From assembly GCA_017610005.1 (NCBI GenBank), contig JAFCCU010000007.1:21414-85413 (forward strand): DNA of 64,000 bases. Direction: 5' to 3'. Positions within the stretch are counted from its first letter, which is position 1. The number at the start of each line of letters is the position of its first letter. The position numbers and the translations under genes were made by a program. The notes below the pieces were generated by a model. That model did not search any database. It was not told the DNA's origin and saw only the letters and a program-made list of their open reading frames with translations. The DNA is from Candidatus Woesearchaeota archaeon (GTDB lineage Archaea > Nanobdellota > Nanobdellia > Woesearchaeales > B29-G15). Positions 1 through 10,756 of this stretch are shown piece after piece.

Positions 1-2
1 TA

Positions 3-452
3 ATGAAGGGGGATTTTGCATCAAGTGAAATGGCTCTAAGATTAAGTAGGCCTTCAGCGATAGTTGGATTTAATGCAGATTCAAAATATATTGAGTATTC
101 TAGGGATGGCAAGGAAAGGTTAAAAATCCACAGGCCAGAAGTTTATTGCAGAACAGCATGCCTTTGTTTATACATTAGTAGAGATGATTGGGGAGATTAT
201 GAAAAGAGACATAAAAATGCAATGTGTGTTGAGTATGATGCCAAGACTGAATTTTATTCAAGAGAGGACCCAGATGATTATAATGTAGGAGTTCATGTGC
301 AAGTTGAAAGTAAAGATTATGAGAGCTTAGTTTTATATGGGGAGGGGTTTAGAACAAAAGCAATGTATTTGGAAAAACAAGAGTATAAGGGTAAAAGCTA
401 TGTTTATATCGCAGAACTTGATCCAACAGAAAAAAGAAATGAATTTGAATAA
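3..452 (+). CDS. hypothetical protein (149 aa), directly upstream of pilin-like cluster
   Basis: ORF track; overlaps start of the next gene; no recognised motif; possible 5' truncation by window edge. Confidence 0.55.
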   Translation: MKGDFASSEMALRLSRPSAIVGFNADSKYIEYSRDGKERLKIHRPEVYCRTACLCLYISRDDWGDYEKRHKNAMCVEYDAKTEFYSREDPDDYNVGVHVQVESKDYESLVLYGEGFRTKAMYLEKQEYKGKSYVYIAELDPTEKRNEFE

Positions 453-1431
453 AAAAGGGGCAACATCTTGGGCAGCGTCATTTACTCTAGTTGAAGTGAT
501 GTTGGCTTGCATTGCAATTGGGATTATGTTTTACTTTGTTGCTCAAATGGCTGATAATTCTGTAATTCATATGAAGTATTATTCAAGGGAACTTTCCATG
601 GTAACCTTGCTTTCACAAAATTCACCAGTGCCGTTAATGATTAACTTCTCACCATCAGAAAGAGCTTTTAAACGTTTTAATTACACTTGGACTAAATCTG
701 TTTTGGAGGTTAAAAAAGCCTCAGGAGGCCCTGGAAAAATATATCCATTTTTTTGGAATCAATTGCTTTGGGATGGTTCATCTTTTGTATCCACTCCAAA
801 TTCTTTATTTTTCATAAATACTCTTGGAAGTTACAGCATTAATGATAAACCACTCGCACTTGTAACTGGCACAAAATGTTCTGACGTAAATTTACAACCA
901 AAAACTATTTTTCTTGATGCAGGTCATGGAGAAGTAATTGATACTGGATTAATAGAAGGGATAAGAAAAGAAAGTGAATTAACCTGCAATATTGCAAGAG
1001 GAGTTTCAACTTCAAGAAATTTGCAGGATGTTAAAATTAATTCTTCAAGGCCCCAAAATGAAATGGGCACAGTTTTATGTACTAATACATTTAGGTATCC
1101 AGATGATGAAATTATTTTAAGACGGAAAAGTGCAGAGCTTGTGTTAGAGTTTCAAATAGGGGATAATGATAAAGCAGTTTTTAAGGCATATGTTTTTGCC
1201 AATTCCCATCTAGCAGAAGCACAGGCAATTGCCTGTAATATTTTAAGAGAGATTAAAAGAAGTTACCCTGATAATGTAGCTATGATCTTAGTTATTCCAG
1301 TAAAAGAAGAGTTAATTGATGCTCCAATAATTAGATTGGAGTTTGGAGGAATTAGAAATAGCACAGCTATGGAAATTTTTGATTCGCCTGCAGGATTATA
1401 CAAAGCAATTGCGGGGGTTATCCATGAATAA
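439..1431 (+). CDS. type IV pilin-like N-terminus fused to N-acetylmuramoyl-L-alanine amidase (amidase_3)-like domain
   Basis: Start refined to 439 (MNLNKKG...FTLVEVMLACIAIGIMFYFV). C-terminal region has IFLDAGHGE...KESEL...INSSRP...RRKSAELVLEF...IIRLEFGGIRNSTAMEIF, matching the order of amidase_3 motifs. Confidence 0.6.
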   Translation: MNLNKKGATSWAASFTLVEVMLACIAIGIMFYFVAQMADNSVIHMKYYSRELSMVTLLSQNSPVPLMINFSPSERAFKRFNYTWTKSVLEVKKASGGPGKIYPFFWNQLLWDGSSFVSTPNSLFFINTLGSYSINDKPLALVTGTKCSDVNLQPKTIFLDAGHGEVIDTGLIEGIRKESELTCNIARGVSTSRNLQDVKINSSRPQNEMGTVLCTNTFRYPDDEIILRRKSAELVLEFQIGDNDKAVFKAYVFANSHLAEAQAIACNILREIKRSYPDNVAMILVIPVKEELIDAPIIRLEFGGIRNSTAMEIFDSPAGLYKAIAGVIHE

Positions 1432-1936
1432 GAAAGGAAGTCATTTTGGATTTGATATGATGAATTTCATTCCAAGGGGGCTTTATTGGGTGGCTGTAAT
1501 TGTTTTTGCTATAATGTTTGGTTCAATGGTTCTAAATATTAATATTGATATAATTGATGGTGAGACAAAGTTAATTGCAACTAGCCTAATTAATTCACCA
1601 GATTCATTTATTTACTATGAAAATGGGCGTGCTTATCCAGGAGTTATTGATTATGATAAATTTATTGCAGAAAAAATCCCAAAGGCATTTAATATAAATA
1701 AAACCGACCAGAAATTCTGGGGGTATAATATAACTTTATTAAAGTTTAATGGCGATAAGATATATTCAATTGTAGAAAATGAAGTATGGCACGCCCGCTG
1801 GAAGATAATTGCTGGAGCATCGGGTAGAGGTTCAGGTGCTGCGTGGAATGTTGTTACAAAATATTATGTATTAATAAAATATACAGATAGAGTAGAAAAG
1901 GGAATTTTAATAGTTGATATAACAAGGCCAACATGA
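1424..1936 (+). CDS. pilin-like/secreted protein with N-terminal MNKKG and a single TM segment
   Basis: ORF 1343-1936, start refined to ATG 1424 (MNKKGSHFGF...); hydrophobic segment. Confidence 0.6.
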   Translation: MNKKGSHFGFDMMNFIPRGLYWVAVIVFAIMFGSMVLNINIDIIDGETKLIATSLINSPDSFIYYENGRAYPGVIDYDKFIAEKIPKAFNINKTDQKFWGYNITLLKFNGDKIYSIVENEVWHARWKIIAGASGRGSGAAWNVVTKYYVLIKYTDRVEKGILIVDITRPT

Positions 1937-2418
1937 AAAAAGGACAAATACCTACATTTGTAGATTTTTTAGCAGCGTTAGCTTTTATCCTTTTTGTAAT
2001 AATTTTAATGACTCTAATGCGATTTTCCCATGAGGGTTTTAATAGAGATATTACCAATGTGTTTGAAGGTTCAGCAGGCGTTATTACTTTGCATACCCTA
2101 TTAAAAGAAGAAATTGATTTTAAGGGAGCTAATATGTCTTTTAATGAACTTATTGCAAGGTATGCCACTTACACAGATAAAAATTCAGATGAATTTTTAG
2201 CTATTACTGGAAACTTGACAAATATCACAGAAGAACTTGGACTATACAATGTTAATTTTGTTGCTAAGTGGAAACAGAGCACTGTTTTTAATATAACATC
2301 AAACGATGAATTTGATTGCAGTATCAGGTCTGGAAAGCTTCTTATTGCACCGCTTGACGCGATAGGCTCAACAACAGCAAGAAGACCTATTCAATTGGAG
2401 TTGAGATACTGTGAATAA
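1933..2418 (+). CDS. pilin-like membrane-anchored protein (MKKGQIPTFVDFLAALAFILFVIILM)
   Basis: KKGQ N-terminus followed by hydrophobic helix; overlaps preceding gene by 4 nt. Confidence 0.6.
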   Translation: MKKGQIPTFVDFLAALAFILFVIILMTLMRFSHEGFNRDITNVFEGSAGVITLHTLLKEEIDFKGANMSFNELIARYATYTDKNSDEFLAITGNLTNITEELGLYNVNFVAKWKQSTVFNITSNDEFDCSIRSGKLLIAPLDAIGSTTARRPIQLELRYCE

Positions 2419-3205
2419 AAAAGGAAGGATATATTTTATGATTGTATCAACCGGAACAATCTGTGCACTAATGCTCATGCTATTTATAAGTCATGGAAAA
2501 TTAATAAATAGTCATGAGAGCTATCTTGCCGGAGTTACAGTCACAGACACTGTTAGAAACATTCAAGGAGTGCAACTTTGGGGAAACTATTTAGATACAG
2601 CAGGAGAAAGGGCGATGATTCATACACTATATGATTATGATAATTTGCAGCTTACGCCTTTAAATTGTTTAGATGGGTCTGCAATAAGAGTTATTCCTGG
2701 GTGCAGTCCTAACTTTGATATTTTTCAAAATTCTTTAATATTATCATTTGAAGCAAGACTTAAAGAGTATATATCCCTATTAGATGAAGTAGAGTTTGAA
2801 CTTTTAGGTAAGGATTTAGAAAAACCTTCCTTTCCAACAGAATTTGAGTATTATATATTTGATGATAGGCTTTATGGGGTCCCTTATGAAGATATGACTT
2901 TTGTAGATAACTCAATCACTGTTATGTCGCATCCTTCTTTCTCTGTTAAGTTACAATATCCAATATTTGATTGGATTAGTGGAGCCTATAAAGAAGCTGA
3001 AGCATTAGATTTATTTTGCAAGGGTGAACCCAGTTACATAACATGTTTAAATGATAATATCTCTAATGAAGATGATAGGGCCTATGTTACATACGGTAAA
3101 GTTAGGATTACAACAAAACACAATATTACAAGCTTTGCCAAGAGCGTATTTGGGGGATATACTCCTAAAGAGGAGCCAATTTCTTTAATTGTTGCCTTTG
3201 AATAA
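2411..3205 (+). CDS. pilin-like/secreted protein with N-terminal MNKKG and TM
   Basis: MNKKGRIYFMIVSTGTICALMLMLFIS; overlapping operon arrangement. Confidence 0.6.
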   Translation: MNKKGRIYFMIVSTGTICALMLMLFISHGKLINSHESYLAGVTVTDTVRNIQGVQLWGNYLDTAGERAMIHTLYDYDNLQLTPLNCLDGSAIRVIPGCSPNFDIFQNSLILSFEARLKEYISLLDEVEFELLGKDLEKPSFPTEFEYYIFDDRLYGVPYEDMTFVDNSITVMSHPSFSVKLQYPIFDWISGAYKEAEALDLFCKGEPSYITCLNDNISNEDDRAYVTYGKVRITTKHNITSFAKSVFGGYTPKEEPISLIVAFE

Positions 3206-3258
3206 ATATTTTGTAAAACCCATATTCTTTTAAAAGTAACAATGTTCTAAGTCGCAGG

Positions 3259-4789
<1,531 letters not shown>

Positions 4790-4791
<2 letters not shown>

Positions 4792-4975
4792 TCAAAAGTC
4801 AAAAGTCTGAAGTCAAAAGTCAAAAGTCAAAAGTCAAAAGTCTGAAGTCAAAAGTCTGAAGTCAAAAGTCTGAAGTCAGAAGTCAGAAGTCAAAAGTCAA
4901 AAGTCAAAAGTCTGAAGTCAAAAGTCTGAAGTCAAAAGTCTGAAGTCAAAAGTCAAAAGTCTGAAGTCAGAAGTT
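4790..4975 (+). repeat. degenerate tandem repeat GTCAAAAGTCTGAA, noncoding continuation after the RPA-like stop codon
   Basis: Visible repeated agtcaaaagtctgaagtc units immediately after stop at 4791. Confidence 0.95.
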
Positions 4976-5033
4976 GGTAGTAAAAATAGTCCAGACCCCA
5001 AACCTTATAGCTCAAAACCTCAAACCCATCTTT

Positions 5034-5483
5034 ATGAAGTTTAAGACTCATCTTGCTATTGGATTGTTCTTATTTTTATCTGTGGCTTTTTTAGTGCAAG
5101 ATGTGGAGTTTTTATTTTTTGGAGTGATTTTGGGAGCGATATTTCCAGATCTTGATATTAAGACTTCAAAGTCAGGGAGGAGATTACCTTATTTGGCTGG
5201 AATGTTTAAACATCGTGGAATTTTACATTCAATAACCCCTGCAATTATTTTTAGTTTTTTATTGTACTTAGCTAATTTACCCATGTTGGGTGTTGGCTTT
5301 TTGCTTGGCTATTTATCTCATCTTGCAGCTGATTCTTTGACAAAAAAAGGGATAAGATGGTTGTATCCTCTTAAAAAACCAGTTACAAAAGGGGTATTAA
5401 GGTCAGGGGGAATAGGGGATATGATGGTTTTTCTTTTCTTTTCTGCTGCTGATTTGATATTAATTTTCTTCTTGGTCTTTTAG
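5034..5483 (+). CDS. YdjM/DUF457-family membrane-bound metal-dependent hydrolase
   Basis: MKFKTHLAIGLFLF...GAIFPDLDIKTSKSGR...HRGILHSITPAI...LGYLSHLAADSLTKKGIRWLYPL. Confidence 0.8.
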   Translation: MKFKTHLAIGLFLFLSVAFLVQDVEFLFFGVILGAIFPDLDIKTSKSGRRLPYLAGMFKHRGILHSITPAIIFSFLLYLANLPMLGVGFLLGYLSHLAADSLTKKGIRWLYPLKKPVTKGVLRSGGIGDMMVFLFFSAADLILIFFLVF

Positions 5484-5545
5484 ATACCACTAATGAGTAA
5501 TAATAAACCGTTATATTTATAAATGATGAGTTTAAAATTACAAAT

Positions 5546-6196
5546 ATGCCAGATGATCCATTTGATTTAAAGATCCAGGAATACTTTAGGGGAGTAGATT
5601 CAGCAGGTCCAAGAGAATATGATTCTGAGACTGGACCAAGGGGGATTTTTGTGCCATCTAATTTAGAACATACATCTGTTGCTTTGGAAACTTTAATTGA
5701 GAGAGGGATTATTAACCCAAGAAGACCATTTGTTGATTTAAGCTCTGGAGATGGAAGAGTTGCAATTCAAGCAAATGCTGTTTATGGTTTGATGACTATT
5801 GCAATTGAAGAAAGTAAGGCATTAATCGCAGAATCAATAGGGCATTGGCAGAATTTACAAGGAGGGATTGTATCAATCATCCCTCTTGTTTTTGTTGAAG
5901 GGGATTTTAGTAAAGATGCCACTTACGCGCAGGCAGGAATTAAATTTGAAGATGTTGGAACGTTTTTTAATTTCTCTACAAAAGATTATGAATTAATTGC
6001 AGATCAAGTTGCTGACCGTTCACCCCCCGGCACAGTATTTATGTTGTATTCTTTCGGAGCTAATAAACTACAAAATCCAGCTCTTAAATTAGTCAAACAA
6101 TTTGAGTTTGAAAAAGGATTTGATGGCCATCCCACAAAAGCTACACTTGATGTATACAAGAAGAAAAAGCAAATAAGAAATCCTTTTAGAAGGTAA
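5546..6196 (+). CDS. SAM-dependent methyltransferase-like protein
   Basis: FVDLSSGDGRVAIQA motif I-like. Confidence 0.6.
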   Translation: MPDDPFDLKIQEYFRGVDSAGPREYDSETGPRGIFVPSNLEHTSVALETLIERGIINPRRPFVDLSSGDGRVAIQANAVYGLMTIAIEESKALIAESIGHWQNLQGGIVSIIPLVFVEGDFSKDATYAQAGIKFEDVGTFFNFSTKDYELIADQVADRSPPGTVFMLYSFGANKLQNPALKLVKQFEFEKGFDGHPTKATLDVYKKKKQIRNPFRR

Positions 6197-6225
6197 ATTA
6201 TTTATTAAATTATTCTTAAGTATTT

Positions 6226-6582
6226 ATGATTATTAAATGTGATAAAAGACATTTAGCAGAACTTGCTAGTGTTGACTTTGAATCTGAGCACCCAAAGGGG
6301 CCTAACAAGGGCCAAAGTATATCAAGATTCGGTACATTTCAAAAAAAGAAACATGGTACGCATTTAAGATTAAAAATAAACTTGTTGGTTACATTAAAAG
6401 GAGATTTCCCTGGCTACAAACACTGTGAAATATATTGGCTTGCTGTAAGAAAAAGTTTTCAAGGTAAAAGAATTGGATCAGCCCTTGTCAGCTACATAAT
6501 AAAAATTGCAAAAGATAAAGGCTACAGAAAAGTTTGTCTATACACTGATGAAGGAAGCCCAAAAATTTTACAAGAAAAATAA
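6226..6582 (+). CDS. GNAT-family N-acetyltransferase
   Basis: YWLAVRKSFQGKRIGSALVSYIIKIAKDKGYRKVCLYTDEGSP acetyl-CoA binding motif. Confidence 0.75.
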   Translation: MIIKCDKRHLAELASVDFESEHPKGPNKGQSISRFGTFQKKKHGTHLRLKINLLVTLKGDFPGYKHCEIYWLAVRKSFQGKRIGSALVSYIIKIAKDKGYRKVCLYTDEGSPKILQEK

Positions 6583-6663
6583 ATTTAAAGAGATTAATAA
6601 ATTTAAGGGTTATTATGGATTTGAAACAGGTAGCACTACTGCAGTGTTATTGTGTCGAGAAAT

Positions 6664-7632
6664 CTAATTTAACCTTGCAGCCTTCTCAATTGCTGAATAA
6701 ATAAAAGTACTTGTATAAGGATATTTAGTTGGTGCCTGGTAAGGTTTGCCTGGCCTGCCATGAATATGACTTACCTCAATAATCCTTGGCGAGACTCTAT
6801 CCATCCTTCCCTTTTTTTCTACTCTAAGCTGAACTCCTTTCCTCAATTCTCTTTGTGAATTTGGATTAAGTACAACTCCTTCAGTTATCTCTACCTCATT
6901 TGAATAGCGGTGAAATAACCTAACCCTTTGCCCCACTTCAAAGTCCTCCGCAGTATACCAAATCCTTTTTGATGAAATTAATCTCATCCTTTCATTACTT
7001 AAAACAATGTCTCTTAGCCCTTTAAATGAGTCAGTGAAATAATCTTCACCTTTTACTCTTGGTGAAAATTCTGGATGAACATATAAGACAGAGACGCCAT
7101 CTACGCCCCTTGCTAAGTCAACTCCCCCTTGAGAATCATCAATAATAACAATGTTATCAAACCGCTTTCCTTCAAGATAGCTTAGTAATTCTAAGGGCTT
7201 ACTGCTTCCTTCAGTTGCAAACGCTCGTTCTTCTGGGAATAAATGTCTAATCCCCAAAATATCAAGAAACTTTGGTAACCCCAAATTATCAGTATTCGAA
7301 ATTACAATTTGTTCATGCCCTGCGTTCTCAATTGCTATTAATGTTTTATGAAGTCCTTCTGTGGGATTCATATTTTTTCTAACTAAATCAAAATTAGCGT
7401 GACCAAGGGCAACAGCTTCAGCCTGGAGTTGTAAGCAAACATGTTCAGGCAAGGAAGGCACAAGTTGTTGAAAATATTGGTACCAAGGAAGCCCATAAAG
7501 TTCGTGGATATCTTTAAGCGTAAACCGTTTATCAGTAACTCCTCCTTCTAAAACACGATTAGAAAACTCCATGACAGAAAGTTCATTACCTACCTCCATT
7601 ACCCCATGCAAATCCCAAACTATTAAGTCCAT
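6664..7632 (-). CDS. HAD-superfamily hydrolase with C-terminal accessory domain
   Basis: VWDLHGVMEVGN...IVISNTDNLGLPKFLDILGI...IVIIDDSQGGVDLARGV. Confidence 0.7.
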   Translation of the reverse strand: MDLIVWDLHGVMEVGNELSVMEFSNRVLEGGVTDKRFTLKDIHELYGLPWYQYFQQLVPSLPEHVCLQLQAEAVALGHANFDLVRKNMNPTEGLHKTLIAIENAGHEQIVISNTDNLGLPKFLDILGIRHLFPEERAFATEGSSKPLELLSYLEGKRFDNIVIIDDSQGGVDLARGVDGVSVLYVHPEFSPRVKGEDYFTDSFKGLRDIVLSNERMRLISSKRIWYTAEDFEVGQRVRLFHRYSNEVEITEGVVLNPNSQRELRKGVQLRVEKKGRMDRVSPRIIEVSHIHGRPGKPYQAPTKYPYTSTFIYSAIEKAARLN

Positions 7633-7682
7633 GAAAAAGAAGAATTGAAGTTTATTAATAAAGGTGCGTAGACACTAAAGAG

Positions 7683-8381
7683 TTAAACCTTTAGATGCAA
7701 AATGCAAAACTCTTTTTCCCAAATTTCATCAACAATTTTTGCATCTAGGGTTTTAACAATTTCAAGAATTTCAGCCTTTTTCCACCATTTGGAGGTGTAA
7801 CCGGTTCTACTCACAAATTGTCCTTTTTCAAAATCAGTTTTTAGTTGGTCTGGAGTCCCCACCATATCAGCAATTTCTGCATACATTTTAATTCCCCATG
7901 GTTTCAATGCTTCTTGTCTAAAAAATGAGATTATTAACTCTCCTCCACCTACAAGTTTTTCTTTAACACTATTAATAACACTCTTCCAATCTCCTTCGAT
8001 TGTACCAATAGTATTTTGTAATAGTAAAAATACCGGATTATCTAAATCTTCTTTTAAAACATCTGAGAGTTTTGTGATATCTCCTTCTATAACGCTGCAA
8101 TTATCATATAAAGAACACCTTCTCTTTAATTCTGGCAACATATTTGGATGGAATTCAATAGTTATAAGATGGTTTGCAAACTTGGAAATAATTGGTAAAA
8201 CTCTTCCATAACCAGAAGCAAGATCAATAAACAGCTTATTTTTTTTGTCATTAATGGCTGCAATTAGCTTAAACTCTTTTTCCATAAACTCATGAAGAGT
8301 TTTGTCATCAGAATCTTCCACAAGTTTCTGATACTTTTCAGCTGAATATGCTCTCATATTCTTAATAATTTCTTTAATCAT
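7683..8381 (-). CDS. class I SAM-dependent methyltransferase
   Basis: LFIDLASGYGRVLPIISKF...ITIEFHPNML...GGGELIISFF. Confidence 0.7.
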   Translation of the reverse strand: MIKEIIKNMRAYSAEKYQKLVEDSDDKTLHEFMEKEFKLIAAINDKKNKLFIDLASGYGRVLPIISKFANHLITIEFHPNMLPELKRRCSLYDNCSVIEGDITKLSDVLKEDLDNPVFLLLQNTIGTIEGDWKSVINSVKEKLVGGGELIISFFRQEALKPWGIKMYAEIADMVGTPDQLKTDFEKGQFVSRTGYTSKWWKKAEILEIVKTLDAKIVDEIWEKEFCILHLKV

Positions 8382-8952
8382 TTATAAAGGTTGTTTGCCT
8401 ATACCTCTTACCAGTTGTTGCTCCAAATGCTTCGGGCATAGCATAAAGATTTGCAATAGCTTCCTTTCTAATAACATGATTTGCCATGTACCTGTAACCA
8501 CTAATTGCAATATCCAGCAAATCTCCGATGGCTGGCAGGAAAGTTATTGCTTCAAAAGTATTCAGAATCCTCCTTTCTGCTTTGTAACCTTTTTCTTTTA
8601 ATGTATGCAATGACACTTTTTTAAATTGCAACTCAAAGATTTCCTCTGCTAATGAAATTACAATACCTACAGGAAAGGTAAAAAATGAAGAGATATCAAA
8701 TAGCATTCCAGGCGCACTTAAAATCCTTGCCCAGTTATCTGACTTTAATGATTGCTCATAATAATCGGCATTGTTCCTGTAACTATCTTGCACAATTTCT
8801 GCAAGATCATCTCTGCCTAAGCCCCTATCTGCTAGAGCTTCTCTAACCTGATTTCTACGGTAAAGCTTTTTTGTTTGCTTTTCAACATTGAAAGTAGGCC
8901 AGAGTATTTCATCAAAGTCACTTGCAAATTCCTGTATTATTGTTGATACCAT
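8374..8952 (-). CDS. hypothetical protein
   Basis: ORF track; overlaps downstream methyltransferase by 8 nt; hydrophobic segment. Confidence 0.6.
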   Translation of the reverse strand: MVSTIIQEFASDFDEILWPTFNVEKQTKKLYRRNQVREALADRGLGRDDLAEIVQDSYRNNADYYEQSLKSDNWARILSAPGMLFDISSFFTFPVGIVISLAEEIFELQFKKVSLHTLKEKGYKAERRILNTFEAITFLPAIGDLLDIAISGYRYMANHVIRKEAIANLYAMPEAFGATTGKRYRQTTFIND

Positions 8953-9088
8953 TGTAAGTCTTTAGGAGAGGAGAGCAATTAAAAAAGTAATTTTCAAAAA
9001 ATAAGATTTTGCTGAGAAATTTAGAAATCTTTTCGTTAATACTTGCAATCAGGAGGGAATAAGCTAGATACAGCATATAATTAGTCTT

Positions 9089-9624
9089 TCAAACAGAATC
9101 ATGATCCGGGAACATATCTTGGAACTTTTCATTGATTGAATTAAGTCTTAAAAGATGCTCTCCCCCCTCTACATAAAGAGGATATATACCTTGATGAAAA
9201 CTAGGCATAATCATTCCATCTGAGATAATAGTTGCTCTTTCTCCTGTCGGGTCTGCATTGGTCTCAAGCAAAGTTCTGGCTTGATCATACTCGCATGTTT
9301 CGATCAGTCGCGAAAGATGCACCCCAAGCGCTACTTCGACAGGACCATAAAATCGAGTAACAAGAGAAAGGACAGTTTCTGGTTCAGGTAGCAAAATTAT
9401 ACCTGGTGGGGCACCTATTATTGATTCAATAATCGCATAGGATAAAGGTTCATACTGAACAATTGCAGTTCTTTCAGGGAAATTTTCAACACCCCTATGT
9501 ACAGAGTAAATAAGAGTAAGATTTTCAAGTTGGCTTTCAATAACTGTTGGGGCTCTTGAGCTCCGGCAACAGGCCCTAAAAACGGAATTAAAAGAGCAAT
9601 TAATCCAGCTGCAATTCGTCTCAT
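9089..9624 (-). pseudogene. frameshifted secreted protein gene (signal-peptide ORF 9418-9624 plus ORF 9089-9394)
   Basis: Signal peptide MRRIAAGLIALLIPFLGPVAGAQ in one frame. The adjacent frame reads RAPTVIESQLENLTLIYSVHRGVENFPERTAIVQYEPLSYAIIESIIGAPPGIILLPEPET into ORF 9089-9394. Confidence 0.6.
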
Positions 9625-9732
9625 AAGATTAGGTAAGGACTTCTACTTTAAAATACTTTTTAAGAAATTTTATAAACAATTCAAAAGGTCACTAATTCAT
9701 GACAATTAAAAGGTTGTCATTGTGTTGTTGCC

Positions 9733-10125
9733 TTAAAATAATAAATCAGGATTAGCTTTAAACATTTCAACAACATAAGGTTCTTTTTTTAATTCTTTTA
9801 ATTCTTCTAGTGTAACCCATCTAAATTCTGTGTGCTCTTTAGAAAGAACAATCTCCCCCCCTAAGTATTTAGTTGAATAAATGATAAACTTAACATCGCT
9901 CCCGAATTGATATCTTATTAATTCAAAGAATGGCTTAAAGTCTGTTAAATTTAATTTAGTTTCTTCAAGAACTTCTCTTTTAATACCTATCTCAGGAGTC
10001 TCATTTTCTTCAACAGTGCCTCCAGGAAAATCCCAATGCCTTGGAAATGCTCTGTCATCTGGCGCACGTTTTACTATAAGAATTAAATCGCCTTTTTTAA
10101 TAATTGCTTTAACTGCGGTTATCAT
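9733..10125 (-). CDS. NUDIX (MutT-like) hydrolase
   Basis: Start refined to 10125 (MITAVKAIIKKGD); Nudix box GGTVEENETPEIGIKREVLEETKL. Confidence 0.85.
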   Translation of the reverse strand: MITAVKAIIKKGDLILIVKRAPDDRAFPRHWDFPGGTVEENETPEIGIKREVLEETKLNLTDFKPFFELIRYQFGSDVKFIIYSTKYLGGEIVLSKEHTEFRWVTLEELKELKKEPYVVEMFKANPDLLF

Positions 10126-10172
10126 AACCTTGTTGTATATATTTAGTATATAATGGCTTTGGAAATAATTAT

Positions 10173-10196
10173 GAGGAACCCCTAGAAAGGGGCCTC
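10173..10196. other. strong hairpin GAGG-aa-CCCCT AGAA AGGGG-CCTC
   Basis: Perfect 5+4 bp stem with 2-nt bulge in intergenic/5' region. Confidence 0.7.
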
Positions 10197-10337
10197 TGAT
10201 TATCTCACAACCCACTGGACATTTACAGTACGTTTCTTTATAAAGAATCATTACTTCTTAATCTTTGTCGCCAATGCGGCGGACCCCACCCTTGCAAAGG
10301 GGCTGAAACAAAATCCGAAAGGAAGGAGGTCTATCAA

Positions 10338-10613
10338 ATGACAAATAAACCAGAAAAAAAGTTTAGAGCAGGTCCAATAACTGCAACACTATGGAAAAAC
10401 AGTGTTACAAGACAGGATGGAACAACAGGTGAGTTCTACACAATTTCCCTTGAGAGGTCTTACAAAGATAAAGCCGATCAATGGGCCAAAACTCAAAGTT
10501 TAAGGGTAAATGACTTGCCAAAGGCAACTTTAGTTTTAAACAAGGCTTATGAGTTTTTAACTCTTAAGGAAGTAGATCAAAATAGTAGTGAGCCAGAGGT
10601 TGAAGAAATTTAA
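10338..10613 (+). CDS. hypothetical protein, small basic protein upstream of radA
   Basis: ORF with strong Shine-Dalgarno-like ggaaggaggt upstream of ATG. Confidence 0.75.
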   Translation: MTNKPEKKFRAGPITATLWKNSVTRQDGTTGEFYTISLERSYKDKADQWAKTQSLRVNDLPKATLVLNKAYEFLTLKEVDQNSSEPEVEEI

Positions 10614-10677
10614 GTTGGTGGGTGTGGCCAAAAGTCACACTCCTCATATCCTCAAAAAAATATTTATATATCATATA

Positions 10678-10756
10678 CCACCAGTCAAATAGGCTGGTGG
10701 AACATAAGAGTTATATGATGTGCTCGAGAACGAGTGACCCGATACGAAATCGAGCA
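10678..10756 (+). other. tandem hairpins in radA leader / 5' end
   Basis: CCACCAG(10678-10684)/CTGGTGG(10694-10700) and TGCTCGA(10721-10727)/TCGAGCA(10750-10756), downstream of TATA-like tatttatatatcata. Confidence 0.6.
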
